From: Lota lota
Taxonomy: Eukaryota > Chordata > Actinopteri > Gadiformes > Lotidae
Assembly: GCA_026745465.1 (NCBI GenBank)
Contig: JACYXH010000178.1
Span: 688,608 to 752,607, forward strand
Reading direction: 5' to 3'
DNA length: 64,000 bases
Under the pieces are notes generated by a model, which saw only the letters and a list, made by a program, of their open reading frames with translations, did not search any database and had not been told where the DNA came from. Made by a program: the position numbers and the translations under genes. This document shows, in pieces, positions 37,144 to 62,703 of this stretch (within the stretch, counting starts at the first letter, position 1; every line of letters starts with the position of its first letter).

Positions 37144-37800
37144 GCCACCTTAATTCTAACGTCCATAGCACACGCACGCCAAACTATTTACTATGAAGCA
37201 GTGACCTCTTCTGTTGCATTGCTCAAAATGCAACGTAATGTATTTGTCTTGCGCGAACGTGATAAACAAAGCTATTGAATTATTCAAAAGCATCAGCAGC
37301 CACCTACATTAAGACTACGTTTAATGGCATACAGAGCGCATCTTTCTTGCGCAATATGACGTTTTCCTAACAGGTCATTAATGGGTCATTAATGTGGAAC
37401 AATACAATAAATATCACTCCATAGGAGTAGTGTTATTTGGTCCTGCGGGCTTTATATGATGTTGAAAATGTATATTAAACATTCATAAAGGATGTATTGG
37501 TAAGAACGATGGGCAAGGGTCGGGAAACATGATAATTGGTTGAAAGGTATACCGGGTTCTACAAACATTAGCCTTCAACCAATAAGTTACGTTTATGTAG
37601 CCGTTTATGACGCTTTTACCAATATATTATTATATGACAATGAAAATGAGCTTAAGATGAAAAATGTAACTTGAATTGCAACTTCGAAAGTTGAGTTACC
37701 TGTTATTTTCTCAATTTGTCAGTCCCTACTCCTTCTGTGATGGGTTGGTTCAGGGCGTGCTGACGTCATTTCCTTTCAACTACGCGATTGTCACATGCAA

Positions 37801-37846
37801 TCTTTCTAAATGTATGAGCGTACGCACGCTCATACATTTAGAAAGA
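37801..37846. repeat. Perfect hairpin with 21-base arms
   Basis: The left arm, starting TCTTTCTAAATGTATGAGC, pairs perfectly with the right arm around a 4-base loop (ACGC). It has no mismatches, so it is either young or selected. No neighbouring inverted-repeat element was recognised. Confidence 0.95.
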
Positions 37847-40800
37847 TGTCATAACTCATGACATTTCATGACTCCTGCATTTACCACCTCACGGGATAAT
37901 GACCTGATAGAAAACAGGGTTAAATAATCTGCAGGATAATGGCCGTAGAATGAATGGATCCCCTCATGGGCCTATTTCAGAAGGAGGTGGGAAATGTTTA
38001 ACATCAATTCTAATGTACGCTCGCTAATAGCTACTTATTATGAGGACGTTAATAATAACAATACAATATTTTACATATTATTCGTGTTATTAATGTTGCT
38101 GTAATGTACCTTTCTATTTTTAACACACGAGGGCAGCCTTTTTCATTGTTCAAATAAATTCCCTTTATTCAAATAAAGGGAACTACATCTCAGGGGGACT
38201 ACGTGCGAACTACATCTCTGTCTATACTGTATCGATTAAAAAAATATCTGCACTCTATAATAAAGACCCAATGTAGTCGAACAATTCCATTTTAGAAATT
38301 GTATTTATTATCAATGTGATTAAATCCCCTTACATATTTTCTAACTGACTAAAGTAAATGCTAATGGTTGTAGTATATTATATTTAAATCATAATTTAGC
38401 TTTGCTTGGCATTGTTTTTTTTTTTACTAGTTACCAACTAAACTATAAACAACACCACTAACTAGACATTCACGTGATTGACGGGCTGTTCGACCTTTCA
38501 CAAAGGGAGATAGTGGTGCTGGAGGTCAAATCAAAGTGTTCCAATTCCCCGACAGCCCGCCCCTTTAGTTCAGGCATCGAATGCCCGTGGGACAAGACAT
38601 TACTTTTTTTTCCCCATGTAACAAGTGGTCGATTGCTGTTAGCACATTATATACTCGTCAACCGCTCCAATGTTTCCATTTCGGAAACAAGATATCGCAG
38701 AGAAAACCAAAAAAAAATCAATGTAGATACAAGTTTTTTTTCGAGATGTTATGCCGTTTCAGAAAGGAGTCAAATGCGAAAAGGTAGGACTCTCTAACGT
38801 CAACAGGCGTTCAGGAGGGACAAGAGGAATGCATCGAGAAGAAGAGTGCACGCTGTAGACCTCAACGATACAAGGTAAATCAAGAGACCAAACGCCTTCC
38901 TAAATAAAAAGCTATAGCTTCTAGGCTCGTGCTTCAGGGACGCTTCCAAGCCAGGCTAAAACCAGGGTTTCTCCCACTCTGCTCACCCACCCAAATAGAC
39001 TCCTGGCGCGGCACTCACAATGTGGCTCACAATATGCATTACATTTTCATCACGGCGTTGTGATCAAAAGAAGCCCGGCACCCCATTAGGCTGGCTGGAA
39101 TGTGTTTTTCTTTGAATCGTTTATTATTATTTTCTCTCTTTATTTTATTTTTTTCACGCCGCCTGCTTATTGTTTTGGAAGTTTCGCTTGAAAATACCTT
39201 TGTAACACGCGTTTCTGAAATGGACGGAGTGAGCTTGGTTACAAATGAGGAATACCATATGGTCACAGACTCCATCTAAACGGAGAGAGGGAATTTCAAC
39301 AATTCTAGTTTTAAAACACAGTTTCAACTTTAAACCGACGTCGACAGCCGTGAGCTGCAAAATCGGCACAGTAGGGTCACTTTTTCTTCATTGTTTTGGC
39401 ACACAGAGGACATAATATGCCAACGATTACTTGGACAACATGGAGCCCTTAGTGCGTCAACAACCGTTGTGAAAACAGACAATACCAAGCTTTATTAGCC
39501 TCTTGGTGGCACAATGCATAAAGTTGTTTGACGGATATAGGTCTACAGTCCTACCTCTGGACCACATGAATGTTGGCAGCATGTCTCATGTTTTCTCAAT
39601 GTCCTGATCGATGTCTTGCATGATCTATATATTTATAGCCCCTCATTCGTCTTGTGTCATCTGAGGGCCTTTCAGACTAAATATGATTATTTGTCAGACA
39701 AGATGATCTGATCTGTTAGAATAATCTGTAAGAAACATTTTGAATCCTATCCAAAATAAGGGTTTGGACCTCAACAAAGCAACAGGAAACAGGAGCGTTG
39801 AACAACACTGGAAGTAGCAAGTTGATGAGCTCTCTACGTTGAAAACGAGACCCCCATGTATGCTACTTACTACGTTATTCACCGTAGAGCGTCCTTGAAT
39901 TAGGCTTTATCACAGAATAACCGTGTTGGTGCCACAAGCTGGGCGCTAAAGGTGTCGTTGGGTTGGCCCCAGTCACATGGATTTTAACCTTCCCCCAATG
40001 TCCCATGGTCTGAGCAGTGTTTAGTTGTATTAGTGTACCTCTTGTACACATCTAATCATTGATTATAATACCAGCAAAACACACATTTGCCCAGCAGTCT
40101 CTTGACTGCATTCACTCATGGGGGCCCCCAGACAGTCAAGGGAAAAAATAGATCCAGAATGTATGATCTACTACCATGTAATACACATTCATTGTGCTGA
40201 TGATTTCTCATCACCTTTCAATCGTTTGAGCTGACAGTGATGACACAAAACTGATTTCAAATAAGTGTGCCCAATGGTAACACAAAAAGAATAGATCCTG
40301 ACAATGAAATGTCACGTGTAGACAACGGTATAGACATCGAGTCATTTTATTGTGACTGCAAGTTAATTTTCAAAGATCAATGCATCATTTTTCACTTTTT
40401 AACTAGTGGAGTAGCCCAATGAGAGATTCAGAGGGAAATAAAATATATAAATGTTCTTAAGCCATCGTCATTTAAAATTATATTGTTCTTTGCTGTTCAG
40501 CTGCTTTTGATTATGGTTTTCATACTTCTAACCATTCCAGTTTTTCTAGTTTGAAATATCTTCAAGCGGTTATGTTGGATATGCCTTCAACCAATCAGCC
40601 AGCCAACAGGTTACTCTGTATGATGAGAAGTCAAGTCATTTAGTTAACTGTATCAATTATTCAATGTTCTATAACTTCAGTCAGAAAGATATAATCTGAC
40701 CAATAAGCCTGTAATAGACACATGCTATAGTATGTCAATGTGCTGGCCGAATGCACACAGGTCACAGCTCCTGACGGTGTTTGTTTTACAGCATATTAAA

Positions 40801-41298
40801 GCTGTAAAAAATGACATTTTTTTTATTGATGTGGAAATTATGATCAGACTAGGCGTTGATTGTTTCACACCTTTTTAAGACCTGCTTTGAAGCTTTGAGA
40901 TCAAGCAAAGCCAACTTAGTCACACAAGTGTAGCAAAATAAAGATTATCTTCTCACTATTTCCAGGGACGTAGAGTTAAAGTGAGGCTTTATTTATCATG
41001 GCCCATGTTGTGGTCAGTAAGAACATACTATTTGCAGTGTCCATATGGTTGTAAAGAGCTTGAGAAGAGTGCATCCAATGGGCAGGAGCATGATGTTGTT
41101 AAGACCGATCCATGTCCTGCTCCAAAGTCCATAAAAGACTAAAACAGGGTGGCCAGTAACGCCACCATGGAGACAGTCAAAGCAATACAGATTGACACGC
41201 AATCTTTTTTTTTTTGCTTTCTATCTACCACACATTCTTTATCACGTTGCTATTAAGCATAATGGCACACAGACATGGCTTGTACAGTCTCTCTCCCT

Positions 41299-41431
<133 letters not shown>

Positions 41432-41586
41432 CGCAGTGGTATGCAAAGGCTAGCCACTGTTGGATGTTTTAGTGTTGAGTCATGTTTTCTATCTCTCTCC
41501 TGCCTGCTCTCTCTCACTGTCCCAGTTTCTTGACTATCAAGAGCTTAGCACCGTTTCTTGGGTTTTTCTCCCCAACAGGCATACAT

Positions 41587-41614
41587 CCCCCCCCCCCCCC
41601 CCCCCCCCGCCCCC
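41587..41614. repeat. Poly-C run (~22 C)
   Basis: Homopolymer of about 22 C, one G, then five C. Length is likely to be unreliable in assemblies. Confidence 0.9.
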
Positions 41615-41830
41615 ACTCAGAGAAAGTCCTATTTGGTGGTTGTCCTGTCTTGTCTGCCACTGCGTTAGCATGTTGTGCACTCTTGTGTTCAGCTGTTGCT
41701 CTGCTCTGATGTTTCCAGCTGACACGTACTTCCACTGCCCCTGAATAGCAGATTAGCTGCTACTGTTCTGCTCCACTTGGTCTCACACAGCAACATAGAA
41801 GCACTCTGTATTTAAATTGTATTATATTTG

Positions 41831-41836
41831 TTTATT
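41831..41836 (-). promoter_or_regulatory. Poly(A)-type hexamer downstream of the unidentified frame
   Basis: Minus-strand AATAAA about 380 bases after the stop of the 130-residue frame. Only of value if that frame proves to be expressed. Confidence 0.2.
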
Positions 41837-42212
41837 TAGTAATATTTAATAGTTTTGCCCTTTGGTTGTTTCTATGTGTTCTCACTGCTATATTTTTGGG
41901 TTTAGAGAATGTCAATATACTAATTTATTTTTGCCTGTTTAAACTTGTATTTATATGAATTATCCATTTTATGCATGCGCAAAGATACCAAAGTTCAACA
42001 GTGCATTACAGTGAAAGAGGTTGTGCATGTCAGGTTCTCTCCCATGTTGGTCGGGTGTGTCCTTGGCATTGCGCTGGAGACTAGGCCAACAACTGGTTTA
42101 CAATACAGAGGATTATTTGAGGCACGCAAATACATGTGACAAGGTATCCCATTGGCTACTGCTGTAAACTGTCCCTGACAGCCAGCGTACTTCCAGGGTA
42201 CTTTATAGGTTC

Positions 42213-42605
42213 TCAGTTCTTGGCCTGCAGGGTCATAGACACTGTAGTGAATTCTTTATTATTGTACGTCCCTTTGTAGAATCTGCTCATGTTGCTGCTA
42301 TTCAGTATGGTGGCCAATGTGAAGCAGTCATTTCTCTGTGGTTTGTTGTTTTTGTTGAATCGGTGTACTGCTCTGTGCAGCAGTGCCTTCACGTAGAAGA
42401 TCACGAACAGGAAGTGGCCCAGACAGCTGAGCATCAGTTCGTGAGCGAGAGAACCAGTAGAGTGTAGAGGAAGTGTAGAAAACAAGTATTTTGTTCTCCC
42501 CTCTTGGCGATCTGGGGAATCACACACTGCTGTGTTGATTATCTCACTAATCTCTACTGTGGTTGGCTGAAGTAAACATACTTGGGATTGAAAGTTCCCA
42601 TACAT
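42213..42605 (-). CDS. Unidentified 130-residue open frame, one predicted membrane segment
   Basis: I do not recognise this protein. The frame runs from ATG at 42603-42605 (MYGNFQSQVCLLQ) to TGA at 42213 without interruption. A hydrophobic stretch at residues ~70-86 (MLSCLGHFLFVIFYVKALL) is followed by a basic segment (HRAVHRFNKNNKPQR) and a Ser/Thr/Asn-rich tail, fitting a single-pass membrane protein. Codon choice in the last 75 codons looks coding-like (many C/G third positions in CTG, CTC, GTG, ATC, TTC and TAC) within AT-rich surroundings. A minus-strand AATAAA lies ~380 bases downstream (41831-41836). It may be a single-exon gene, the last exon of a gene (an acceptor-like TTACTTCAG occurs within the frame), or a retrocopy. 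A chance frame is not excluded. Confidence 0.35.
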   Translation of the reverse strand: MYGNFQSQVCLLQPTTVEISEIINTAVCDSPDRQEGRTKYLFSTLPLHSTGSLAHELMLSCLGHFLFVIFYVKALLHRAVHRFNKNNKPQRNDCFTLATILNSSNMSRFYKGTYNNKEFTTVSMTLQAKN

Positions 42606-42635
42606 AATAGCCCTCAATGAAAAGTACTTGAGCAA

Positions 42636-45600
42636 CGTTTATTAAAGGCAGTGTTGCACTGTGATAGCACTTGCACCTACTCTAGCACACACATTTGCAC
42701 AGGATCTATATCTTTGTACTTCATTTTTGTACACAGGGGTTTCTTGTGACGTCCACACATTGCAAGCAGGCTATTCAATGGGACTTTGATTGGGATTTTG
42801 CTGTCTTGCATCCATTGAAGGACATGGACCAGAGGCCTCCAAGCCTATTCAGTTAACGCACTTACTGGTTGTACTTTGAAAAAATGCATATTCTTACCTT
42901 TTTATTGCACTTCTTGCCCTAATGTAAGGGCACCACCCCTTTTCCCATATAGCAGTGTCACATGTTGTTATATTTAGCCAACGACGGAGCAAGCTTTGCA
43001 ATATGTAACCCAAGTTTGAAGTTTAAAAGAACAGTAACCTTTAATCAACAAAGTGCTAAACGTATAAAAGTCACTAAGTGCATTTCAAAATTACTCTCCA
43101 GTATGTTTGAGCCGTCCCCAGTTCCAGTCCCTCTGCAACGTTGACCAGGACCAGTGGTCCACAAGTTTTAGTCTTGTTGCATTTTCAAACGTTTGCAACA
43201 TTATTTTTGATGTTTTCATTTTCTGTTTTTTTTCTGGTTTGAATAAACCACTTTGTTTCATGGTCACTTCGCTCTCAGGGCAGAGGGGGAAAATAAATCA
43301 CACTGTCTGTCTATATGTGCATATATACATATACTGTATGTGCCTGTACATATCTGCACACATCTCAATTCCTGTGGTTGGAGGGCCCTGGTTACAGCAT
43401 ATGAAGCTGTTGGCTGGGTGTGGCTTTGCTTCATCTGGGGTGGGGTTATAGATTCAAACACTTGAACTGGAACTACTAAACCACAGATTTTTTGGCAGTG
43501 TTAAGGTTGCCTCACCGCTGTGGTCCGGCGATGGAAAACGTCATTACATATTGTGAAGCCAACATGCGGTGCCAACATTGCCAACGGGCAATTATCTATA
43601 ATAGCGGTGACTGTTTTACGGGCAAGCTGCGCCGTCATCAGATGCTTTTGGTGATTAGTCACCTCCCACTGGGACGAAGCTATGACAGTCTGCCGTATTA
43701 TTATCTACTTTTAAACACTTCTTTGCTCTTCAAGCCGAGCGAATAGATTACACTCTCTCACTCTCACTGTGAAAAGCGAATCATGCATCTGAATCACATC
43801 AGCTTACACTCTTTAAATGACACCACATTTCTCAAGTGACTATCCCTGCAAGGATAGTAGCTTGGCCCTTGAATTTCAACACCATTTTTTTTTAGCAAGC
43901 ACTACCATGAACAGAATAAAGTACAAATCCTAAATTACAAATGCATAGCAGGGCTCAATACATTTTCTACTGTTGGCACTGTTGTCGCCAACATTTTCAT
44001 TTGTTGGCACCCTAACACATTTGATGGAACCCGTTTTTGTGTCTTTGCCACAGTATTGGCATGTGGTCTTTCACGTACCATCCATCTGTGTACATTCATT
44101 TGAATAGATTAATTCACTTGAAATAAATTGTAAAAAGTTGTAATTTCGAAGTTGTTTTGACCGCTAGTGCCACAACATCTTTTCCTCACGAACCAACTCT
44201 TCGCACTCCTCGTCCTCCTATTTCAAACATCTCTACTTTTACCATTACGATTATTATTTTCCTTTTCTAGTGAGCCGTCATCTACAATAGTGCGTGTTTT
44301 TTGTTTGTTTGGATGCTCTTATCTTGAATAGCAATAGTGCTGCGGTGCAATTTCATTCAAGCTATGCACGGTGTAGAAACAACCTTTTTAGCCATAACTG
44401 TAACTTAAGTTTCCAATGTTTGGCGAGGTGCTCACCAAACATTATAAAATACACAAAACAAGACCTAAAATCTGTTGTCCTTTCTACCACGCGACGCTGC
44501 CTGAAGCGGAGCTTCGTAGCTCGTCTGGTGTGCGACCTGCTTTACATTGAAGCTCTGTCGTAAAAACGCTTTCGGATCCACCTAAAGGGAATCCAAAAGC
44601 CACAGACTTCCTCCACACAGCACTTAACCTGTGAGATTGTCGTTTTTGCGTTTTAAAGCGTTCCAATAAAAATATTTTTTTCTAACCAATTTAACCGTGA
44701 CTTATCGCCCCTATTACATTGTTTGTTTGGGGAGAACCATGATATATATTACTGGTGCAGGTGAGACCTAGGAAAAAATGACCTCACAACCACACGATAA
44801 TTGGTCTCAAATACAGCCATTTTTGTTGCAGTCTTGAGCCCTAAATAGCATCATTTCAGAAGAATATAAGTGGTTCGATCTATGTATTGTCATTTGGGCA
44901 ACCAAGGTGGATTTGGTTTGAAACTGTTTCTCCTTAAAGGTCCAGTATGTAAAATTGAGGTGGCCACTAGCGGTGAGGTTAAGCTTCTTGGATACATAGT
45001 ATAACGTCAGGGTGTGTGGCACATTTCATATACAACATTGCTCATTATAACGCTCCTACACACCGACGGTACTAAAAAAGAATCACAAATGGTATCTGTA
45101 GTATATTGGATATACTAACTATTAACTAATGACTTTTAACTGGACGGCCACAGACTTTGCTCATGTCTCATTTATTGAGAACCCGAAAACCGTGGCTCTC
45201 ATGCATAGCGAACATACATCAACTGGCTACCTCAGGGTAGAGCGCAGTAGGTTACTGTATCCAGCAACGTCACTACTGCCCCTAGTGGTCAGATGTAAGT
45301 ATCCCACTCTACAACAGTATCCATGGGGATAACACGCCCCACTTTTTCCTACAACACTATGCCCAAAACATTAACCTTTTTTTTTTTTAAGAGTTTTCTT
45401 TAGAGCCTTTTGTCCGTTCTGGGCTACTGTAGAACCATGATGGTGTAACATGGCGATTGACGATTCTTATTTTTATGGGATTATACACTAATCAAAACAT
45501 ACTTATGAACGTTGTATTTGATTTCTGCCAAGTCTGTTCCACTAGATGCCATTAAATTCTACAAACTGGACCTTTGATGCAAATAATGAAGAAAATTATA

Positions 45601-48600
45601 ATAAAATGCTATTCAAATTGCACTCGAGTCGTTATCATACAACAATAAGCTAGCATAAATGTATGAATCAAAAAATGACATCTAAAGTATGATATTCCTA
45701 AACATGCAGCCATACTATTTCCAAATACGTTTTGATCAGTTTAATGCAGCCAACAGTTGGCAGCCAACCGAAATGTCCAGTTCATACATTAACTATTACT
45801 CTTTTAACTTTGACTGTGCCTTGATGTTGGTCCCATGCCTGTCTGGTATAATGTTTTCTTGCATTGTTATTGGTTTTAAATGACTATATCATTACACATT
45901 TATTCGAGTTGACTAGGATGGGTACGCACCCATTGTACACCCAAACACACGTGTCTCCATATAATCAATATATGGGTTTTTCAATTCGTCTTTATTTACT
46001 CTGCTTTGTGTGAACTAGACTCTCAGAGAGAACATCCTGTTTTATGTACCCATTTGAGCAAGAGAGATGAAAAGAAAAATACCATGTTGCTGTGACTGCA
46101 GTCTGTACTGTACTGACCCCACTCCCGAAACTCTGACCAGTGTAAATAATTAAATGCTGAATACAGAGTAACACAAATATAACGTTTTAGACGTTTCCTT
46201 TCCGTGCAAACAGGCATCTATGAAGAATAAGGGAGCAGTGATAACAAGCTTTCTTGAGTTCCTAGATAACAGCATTCTTGTCCTTTTTTACCGTGTACAC
46301 CACCAGTCTTTATAAGGTAATAAACTTTCCACTCTTTTTTTTATCTTTTAACCTTTGTTTGCCTGCTGGTTGAAGGTTGACCAAGTCGTAAGCGCACACA
46401 TGTATTTCGGGCCTAAACCTTAATTGAGTTTCACAGAAGCAGTGGTAGGTAGGAGGTGTAAGTTGGCCGGGTTTGGCATTAGTTCCTTGTAAAAAAAAAT
46501 AACGTCAGGGTTTTAGTCATTCCTTTGCCAGTGGTCATAGCTATCATGGTTGAAGTTAATTTTGTTTTGACTAGTACAAGCTGGTGCAAGCCGGTAGATG
46601 CTTGGGGAACATGTTCTGTTTCATTGCCAGTGGTCACTTGTCTGAGTTAGACGACAGGTTAGACGACAGGAACCGCAAACACCAAAGCACATGTTATCAT
46701 CATCTTTTATCCTGGTCTCACCTTTAAGGCTTGTACCTAAAGGCTTTTCTTCCAGCTTGACCAAATGTGGCAGGTGTGGAAATAAGTGCCCCCTGGGGGT
46801 GTTAATTGTCTCTCAATAATGTTCTAGTGCTGTGGGACTACTTTTTAGCCCGAATTATCCTTTTATACAACTGAATACAAAGATTGTGGGTAAGATGTGT
46901 TAGTGTAAATATGGCAACATAGAAAAAACAGGAAGGTAAAACAGGAAGGAAAAAAGAATGAATTGTAACATTTGACCTTTGCATGCGGTTTTAGAAAAAC
47001 GGTTATATCCGATATGGGTGTGCTCTACGTATCTACTTGCCTCACACGTTACTATGAGGTGCCCAGGGGAATCCTTAAATTGCAGTAGTCTGAAAATTGT
47101 AAATAATTGGCATATTTGGTGTGTGTCTAGGTAAGAATATTTCTCTTTTTGTTGATAAGTACAAACCATAGACCATTAAATATGAAGTGGTAATGTCTGT
47201 GACGGGACTCTAGTTTCATATCATTTTCTTGGATCTAGTGACTGCAGGAGTACTGCAGTTACGTTGTTCGCATGGACAGACCCGCTTTCGAAATGTTGAA
47301 GTGTTTATAAGCACTTGCCTTGAAGAATAAAATGTTTTACTACAGGTTTGCTTGTGAAACATTAAATAACAGAGCCATTGCAAGATGTAAAATAAAATTG
47401 CAGTCTCCTCACAGCTACACTACTGAAGTTTATGGCCTCTTCAGATTGCTGTTCATGAGCCTGTCAGTCACTCTAGACATACAGTTCAATCAAGGAAGAC
47501 ATGCCCTAAAAGTTTTAATAACATCATAACTTTTAATTGAAACAATAATTGTCTAAATGGACCACATTTACACATTATATTATGCCATGTAAGATGATTT
47601 AAGCTCATACATTGATTATGTATTAAGCCATTATAATTGTCCCATAGGCATAACTTTACCGTAGGCAAATCAAGCATTTTTTGGGTAGTTTTGTAATAGA
47701 GTTTTGCTAATGCATAAAATTGTATGACCCCCACCCCTCTCTATGCCACCACAGTGAGAGGGTGAGAGAGAAAGGTGTCAGGAGGGAGATTATGTCTCCA
47801 TTGTCTGCTAGCAAACCAATTCTGACAGCGGTAAAAATCACAATGACTCCCCTTGGCCCCGAGACGGTTGGGTTAGGCTTGATGCAAAGCATACTCCAGC
47901 GTAGAATGTCTTTATCCCAGACATTCTAACTGGACCACCCCATTTAAGCCATATAATACGATATTAGCTCATTAAATAACAGAACAAGCCATTGCAAAAT
48001 GTACTCTGTTCAAAATTTGACTGAATATTTCTGTGTATTTAATTAATACAGCATGTTGCATAACATACAATAGTTAGTGGCAATAGGAAATGGAAAAGAA
48101 AGGAAATAAACTTTACTGTGTGAACGTGTGTTGTGCAACAAATACTATTTGATGATTTGGTGCTTGATATGAACACCGATACATATTATCTATAACATTT
48201 GGACTTTAATTTATCATTTTATTCTTTAAACAGAATAATATGTCACACCTCAAGTATATACTATTAGACCGATTTTGTGGCATGTTGTTGCATGTGCTCT
48301 AGTATCAGCAGAGAATGAAGGGCTTACAATATGGCTTTTGCAGAGCAAGGGTGGATGCATATAATATTATAGACCTAACTGCCATTGATGAGGCGGGCAT
48401 GAAGAACAGGCTTTTCATCAACAGTGGCTCTCCTTTACATAACTGAAGGAGCTTATTCACAGGCAGCTTTTTCACATTGAAAGTGTATCGTGCTTTACCT
48501 CAATTGTCCTTACAGCAGCCATTTATAGAACAACTAGCTCTTTTCCCTCTCTCTGTCTGTCTCTCTCGCTGTCTCTCTATCTGTCTGTCTCTCCCTCTCC

Positions 48601-49300
48601 TCTCTCTCTCTCTCTTTCCCTCTCTGTCTGTGTGAGCAGCTTCTGTAGAATTGAGACTGCAGCAATGTTCTGTTTCTATTTTCCCCCTTTTTTTGACCTT
48701 GTCTGTGTTTTTATTTTTTCATTTTCTTTCTGTTCCTCTCTTAGTCTTATTCTCCCTTCTTTTCCCTGTTCTCCCCCTACCCCCCTCCACACACTTTTTC
48801 TTCTCCCTTGCCTCTCCCATTCCTTCCATTCCAGACATATCTTCTGGCCAGCTGAGTTAGTCTCCCAAGCTTTTGGTGTAGTTTTCAGGATAGAGGAACA
48901 GCCGATGTCAGCATTTAGTTGTATAACACATAATTACAACAAGTTGTGGAAACATAGCCCCCCCGCACCCACTCTCTGCTTCTCTGACCGCAGCATTATG
49001 TGTCTGTATTTTCAACATCGAATAACGTTTTATGTTTTTACTTAGGCCTAAGATATTCTCAGTTTGGAGTAGGTCTAACTTTGCTTTGTGTTTCTTATTT
49101 ACATTTCAACTTGTTTCTCTCTGGGATGTTATATGCTGAAGGCTGACAACTTTTCTGCTCTCCTCTGCGGTGGCTATCTTAAGCACCAGTCTCTCAGTGC
49201 GGCCGTTGGCAAGTGCTATCTCAAGTGGCCCGGCATTTTATCGTGCCACTTTAGATGTCTTTGCGTTAGCTTTGCTTTTTGGACGCAGATATGCACTTGT
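42636..49300. other. Gene-free stretch
   Basis: No supported exon on either strand. The only clear element is the inverted-repeat element at 44936-45575. The rest is AT-rich sequence and pyrimidine-rich runs (48541-48640, 48720-48840). Confidence 0.5.
44936..45575. mobile_element. Nonautonomous inverted-repeat DNA element (AAAGGTCCAGT ends), ~640 bp
   Basis: The left terminus AAAGGTCCAGTATGTAAAATT is mirrored by the right terminus AATTCTACAAACTGGACCTTT. The interior has blocks I recall from an abundant teleost repeat, in reverse: GTCCGTTCTGGGCTACTGTAGA, split by a Phe-less noncoding body, and GGGATTATACACTAATCAAAAC. It has no transposase frame, so it is a MITE-type copy. Superfamily unassigned; the target duplication is unclear. 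Confidence 0.75.
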
Positions 49301-49303
49301 GTA

Positions 49304-49305
49304 CA

Positions 49306-49340
<35 letters not shown>
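49304..49340. repeat. (ACGC)9 microsatellite
   Basis: Alternating purine-pyrimidine tetranucleotide with CpG in each unit, a favourable Z-DNA sequence. Two perfect short hairpins follow directly (49341-49361 and ~49365-49380). Confidence 0.93.
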
Positions 49341-49341
<1 letters not shown>

Positions 49342-49380
49342 TGGTGGTACAATACCACCATGCTTATACACAAGTGTATA

Positions 49381-62649
<13,269 letters not shown>

Positions 62650-62672
62650 GTCAGTACTCTGGAGGGGCAGTA

Positions 62673-62703
<31 letters not shown>

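Noticed and set aside
37801-37846. miRNA precursor
   Set aside because: A perfect 21-bp stem with a 4-base loop is too short and too perfect for a typical animal pre-miRNA, and no known seed was recognised.
38474-38797. 107-codon + frame in the relatively CpG-rich 38.5-38.9 kb segment
   Set aside because: Composition and lysine/arginine runs do not look protein-like; more likely noncoding, possibly UTR or promoter sequence.
43492-43746. 84-codon + frame with several Cys/His residues
   Set aside because: The Cys/His spacing (CEANMRCQHC) does not complete a zinc-finger pattern, and no splice context or homologue was recognised.
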